64,000 nt of DNA from Straminergon stramineum (lineage: Eukaryota; Streptophyta; Bryopsida; Hypnales; Calliergonaceae). The stretch's first letter is position 1. Each line of letters starts with the position of its first letter. The translations under genes were made by a program, and so were the position numbers. Below the pieces are notes generated by a model. The model saw only the letters and a list, made by a program, of their open reading frames with translations, was not told the DNA's origin and did not search any database. The stretch spans positions 30,608,906-30,672,905 of the forward strand of contig OY987264.1 in the NCBI GenBank assembly GCA_963920665.1, given 5' to 3'. Shown piece by piece: positions 61,701 to 64,000 of this stretch.

Positions 61701-63414
61701 ACTGATGCTTCCTGTGGACCTCATACTAAATCCATCGACATGCTTGACAGTCTACACGGAAGAGAAGCTTCTTGGGCATTCGAAAATATGCAGCTCTAAC
61801 TCTGAAGGTTTTTTCTCTTGTGTCATGGACACGATTGTTGATTTTCACATGAAGGCCCTGAGCTTCTCCTTTCAGAGGTGGTTCATGGTATGTTACTAAA
61901 TTATCCACCCTCAGCCAGTACCATTTGTAGTCAAGAACTTGAAGTCACTAGGTGGCCATCACCAAAATTGGGACAGCCAGCTCTTTTGAGTAATTGAGGA
62001 CATCCGCTGATTGCTCAGGGATTGTAGATATGTACTTTTTCGGTTATGAAAGAGGTTATCTCTAATCGTCAGTGATATTACACGGTATGCATATGTATTT
62101 CGGGTCAGATATGCTGGTGCTGACATCGACTTTTGGTTTCTTGTTGTACAGATATTCGAAGGAGAACTGGCATTCAATTCGGCGGTCAACAATATCTTGA
62201 ATAAGATCTACGTTTGCTCTGCTGGATTCGAGATGCGTGTGCAATGCTTCATCTCTGCGGATTCAACTACCACAGATTCGCTCGTCCTGAGGTGCATAAA
62301 AAAGATGTGGAGGATGTCGAAGAGACCCTTCAACTCCCCTATGTCGGAAGACCTGACCGACGGTGAAATTTGTCTTGCAACTTTCCCATCACTAAATCCA
62401 CTATCTTCGCACGCAATACTGTGTCTTCGTGTTCCCATCGCCACTTTCATTTCGTGGTCGCCTGAAGAGCAAAACTCCGCTCTCCAAGGTTTTGATGTAC
62501 GACCAGAAAGCTTGAATTTGCTGAAAGCTCAGGCTCTGTATGGGAAGTTGGAGATTTTAGATCATCCACAAATTTTCAGCCAGAATTCGTGGCCAGCGGC
62601 GTCAGAGATTGTTGCACCTGAAGTGGGAATCCACGTCAACGATGCTTTTTCGTATTTCCCACCTGCATCGGAGATAGGCAATTGCGAAGTTGAAGAGGAA
62701 CCTGCTCGGGAATCTGCTGGTGTGTATCCTAAGGATGGACATAGAGATTTGTGTCCACCTAGTTGCCCAGATCCTAGTCTTCAATATCAATTAGCAGGGC
62801 AAGGTATTTCCGCATGGAATGGTGTCTCGAATGGCGTATGCTGGCCTTACGATGATAACCAACCGGCTATACTTCCTCATCATGCGAATGGTCCCAACGA
62901 GCGGTCCAATAGTCTGGAAGAAAACTATGATGACGGTAACCCAGTTGATGTGCAAAGCATTTTACAACGCTTCATTCAAAGACGTAAGGATGGTGGCAAG
63001 GATTTGAAGCACTTGGTAAGAGAACCCGATCTCTTTTGTGATTCGTTCAAAGTTCTAAACAGTGAATCGTACAATGCGCGGTCCTGCCTGAACAAGTCAC
63101 CCCTTTCAGCTGAATATGCAGTTGATGCATTTAACTGGGAAGTTCCCTCAACTTATAGACGTGAAGCCACCGATGAACTGCAATTGACTCCATTGCAAAA
63201 GACATCTCCCAAGAGAAACATTTCGACCCTGGAACAATTTCGTCACCAAAAAAGAGTAGCTCCAGCGTTGCGATCCCAGAACAAGAAGTTGCGACCGGCC
63301 GTCCCTTCTAACCGTTCAAAAGATGATGGGCCCTCAACTCCATTGGAGCACTCTCTAAAAATCTCGAGAAACTCCTGCTACAAATCCGAACCTCACATTA
63401 GACGCTCAAATTGA
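58793..63414 (+). CDS. SHOC1: Probable SHOC1 (ZIP2-like) meiotic crossover protein, 5' part
   Basis: Exons 58793-59287, 59678-60961, 61246-61887 and 62152-63414 join in phase 0 with GT-AG borders, giving 1227 residues to an in-frame TGA. Recognition rests on plant SHOC1-like features: an N-terminal LLPVPALDSSADELFGF block, a central SASDWLYLDWHLSQVGHC segment (YLDWHL at about 432), and a VQSILQRFIQRRK block (about 1075) resembling the family's DPLS.FMMLR region. SHOC1 partners PTD as a structure-specific, XPF-like ZMM factor promoting class I crossovers in meiotic nuclei. Known plant proteins are longer (roughly 1.5 kb of residues) with an XPF-like C-terminal region, which is not seen; either more exons follow beyond the window or the protein is truncated. 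A strong unused donor (GTAAGAG) at 63,017 could remove the last part. The ATG at 58,793 is the first in frame. Confidence 0.6.
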
Positions 63415-64000
63415 GCAACATAAGTTTTGAACTGTCCATGTCTCCTGGGCCGGTTGCCCCTCAGACCTCAGCAATATTATACTTGCATCGAAGTGCAGTT
63501 CAGTGTGTATTCTGGTTCCACCGACATTCTGCGGATAGCTTTCACGGTGCTGTGCGTGATCTGATTCCAAGCATCAGCATTTGATGCTGAGATCCAGATT
63601 TTGGATGAGCAAACAGGTGTGCATACTTGATTGACCACCATGAAGAGCAAGAATAAAGAAGACCCACACCTGTCTACTCAATTAAACCAGTGTAACATCT
63701 GGAGGGCAACTGTCAAGCAAAGCCAAATTGGTGGGCGAGTGGATATTCCAGAAGTTACTTTTGGAATTATAGTTGTTGGGGTGACAATTTCGTTACTGGT
63801 TCGGCGAAGGTGGGACATAAAAATTAGTTTTTCTCTGTGAGAATCTACAGTAACTGAGCGAGGTCGAACTGAGTGGGGTCCTAATTAAACTGAAGCACTG
63901 CATACTGCATCTCCCCAAAGTCGCGGAGAAGGAAATGGTCTTCGTCTCCCTTTGCATCTTGCCTTCTGAATTGAAGGGTTCAATCACGACCTCGTAGGCG
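63415..64000. other. Region after the SHOC1-like frame; intron or 3' UTR
   Basis: Near-genic composition but only short open frames (for example 63,631-63,840) with no family resemblance. It may be intron sequence before more SHOC1 exons, or the 3' UTR if the stop at 63,414 is real. The window ends here. Confidence 0.4.

Overview
The window is nuclear DNA from a land plant, most likely a bryophyte such as a moss. The three recognisable genes are plant types with GT-AG introns. They sit in a very AT-rich background full of non-autonomous transposons. The plant-type UPL1/2 ubiquitin ligase and the SHOC1-like meiotic gene support the plant assignment; 'bryophyte' is inference from overall impression and was not tested.

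Region 1 (1-18,300): one complete HECT E3 ubiquitin ligase gene of the UPL1/UPL2 family. I could thread 23 exons with compatible phases into a 3910-residue product. It carries N-terminal DUF908/DUF913-type repeats, UBA, UIM, acidic tracts, three HUWE1-like ubiquitin-binding motifs and a HECT domain whose active-site Cys codon is split by the last intron. Region 2 (18,300-46,000): AT-rich, repeat-dominated DNA. It holds a family of roughly 0.6-1.1 kb elements with CCCC(T/C)AAA ends flanked by TTAA (piggyBac-like signature, some nested), a 222-bp TTAA MITE with a paralogous empty site, a CACTA-type MITE with a 3-bp duplication, two further inverted-repeat elements, and a GC-rich island with a 20-bp tandem repeat. 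One intact-looking five-exon gene of unknown function (227 residues, 25,092-28,798) lies inside it.

Region 3 (46,596-48,339): a three-exon SERAC1-type alpha/beta hydrolase. Region 4 (48,340-58,790): AT-rich DNA with a 2.5-kb Tc1/mariner element (52,351-54,857). It has TA target duplications, compound terminal inverted repeats of about 575 bp and a decayed transposase on the minus strand. Region 5 (58,793-64,000): the 5' four exons of a probable SHOC1 (ZIP2-like) meiotic crossover gene; the XPF-like C-terminal part expected for this family is not seen and may lie past the window edge.

The genes share no evident pathway (protein turnover, lipid/esterase-like hydrolase, meiotic recombination); they are independent plus-strand units separated by transposon-rich DNA. 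The most distinctive content is the TTAA-flanked family, the compound-TIR mariner and the orphan five-exon gene.
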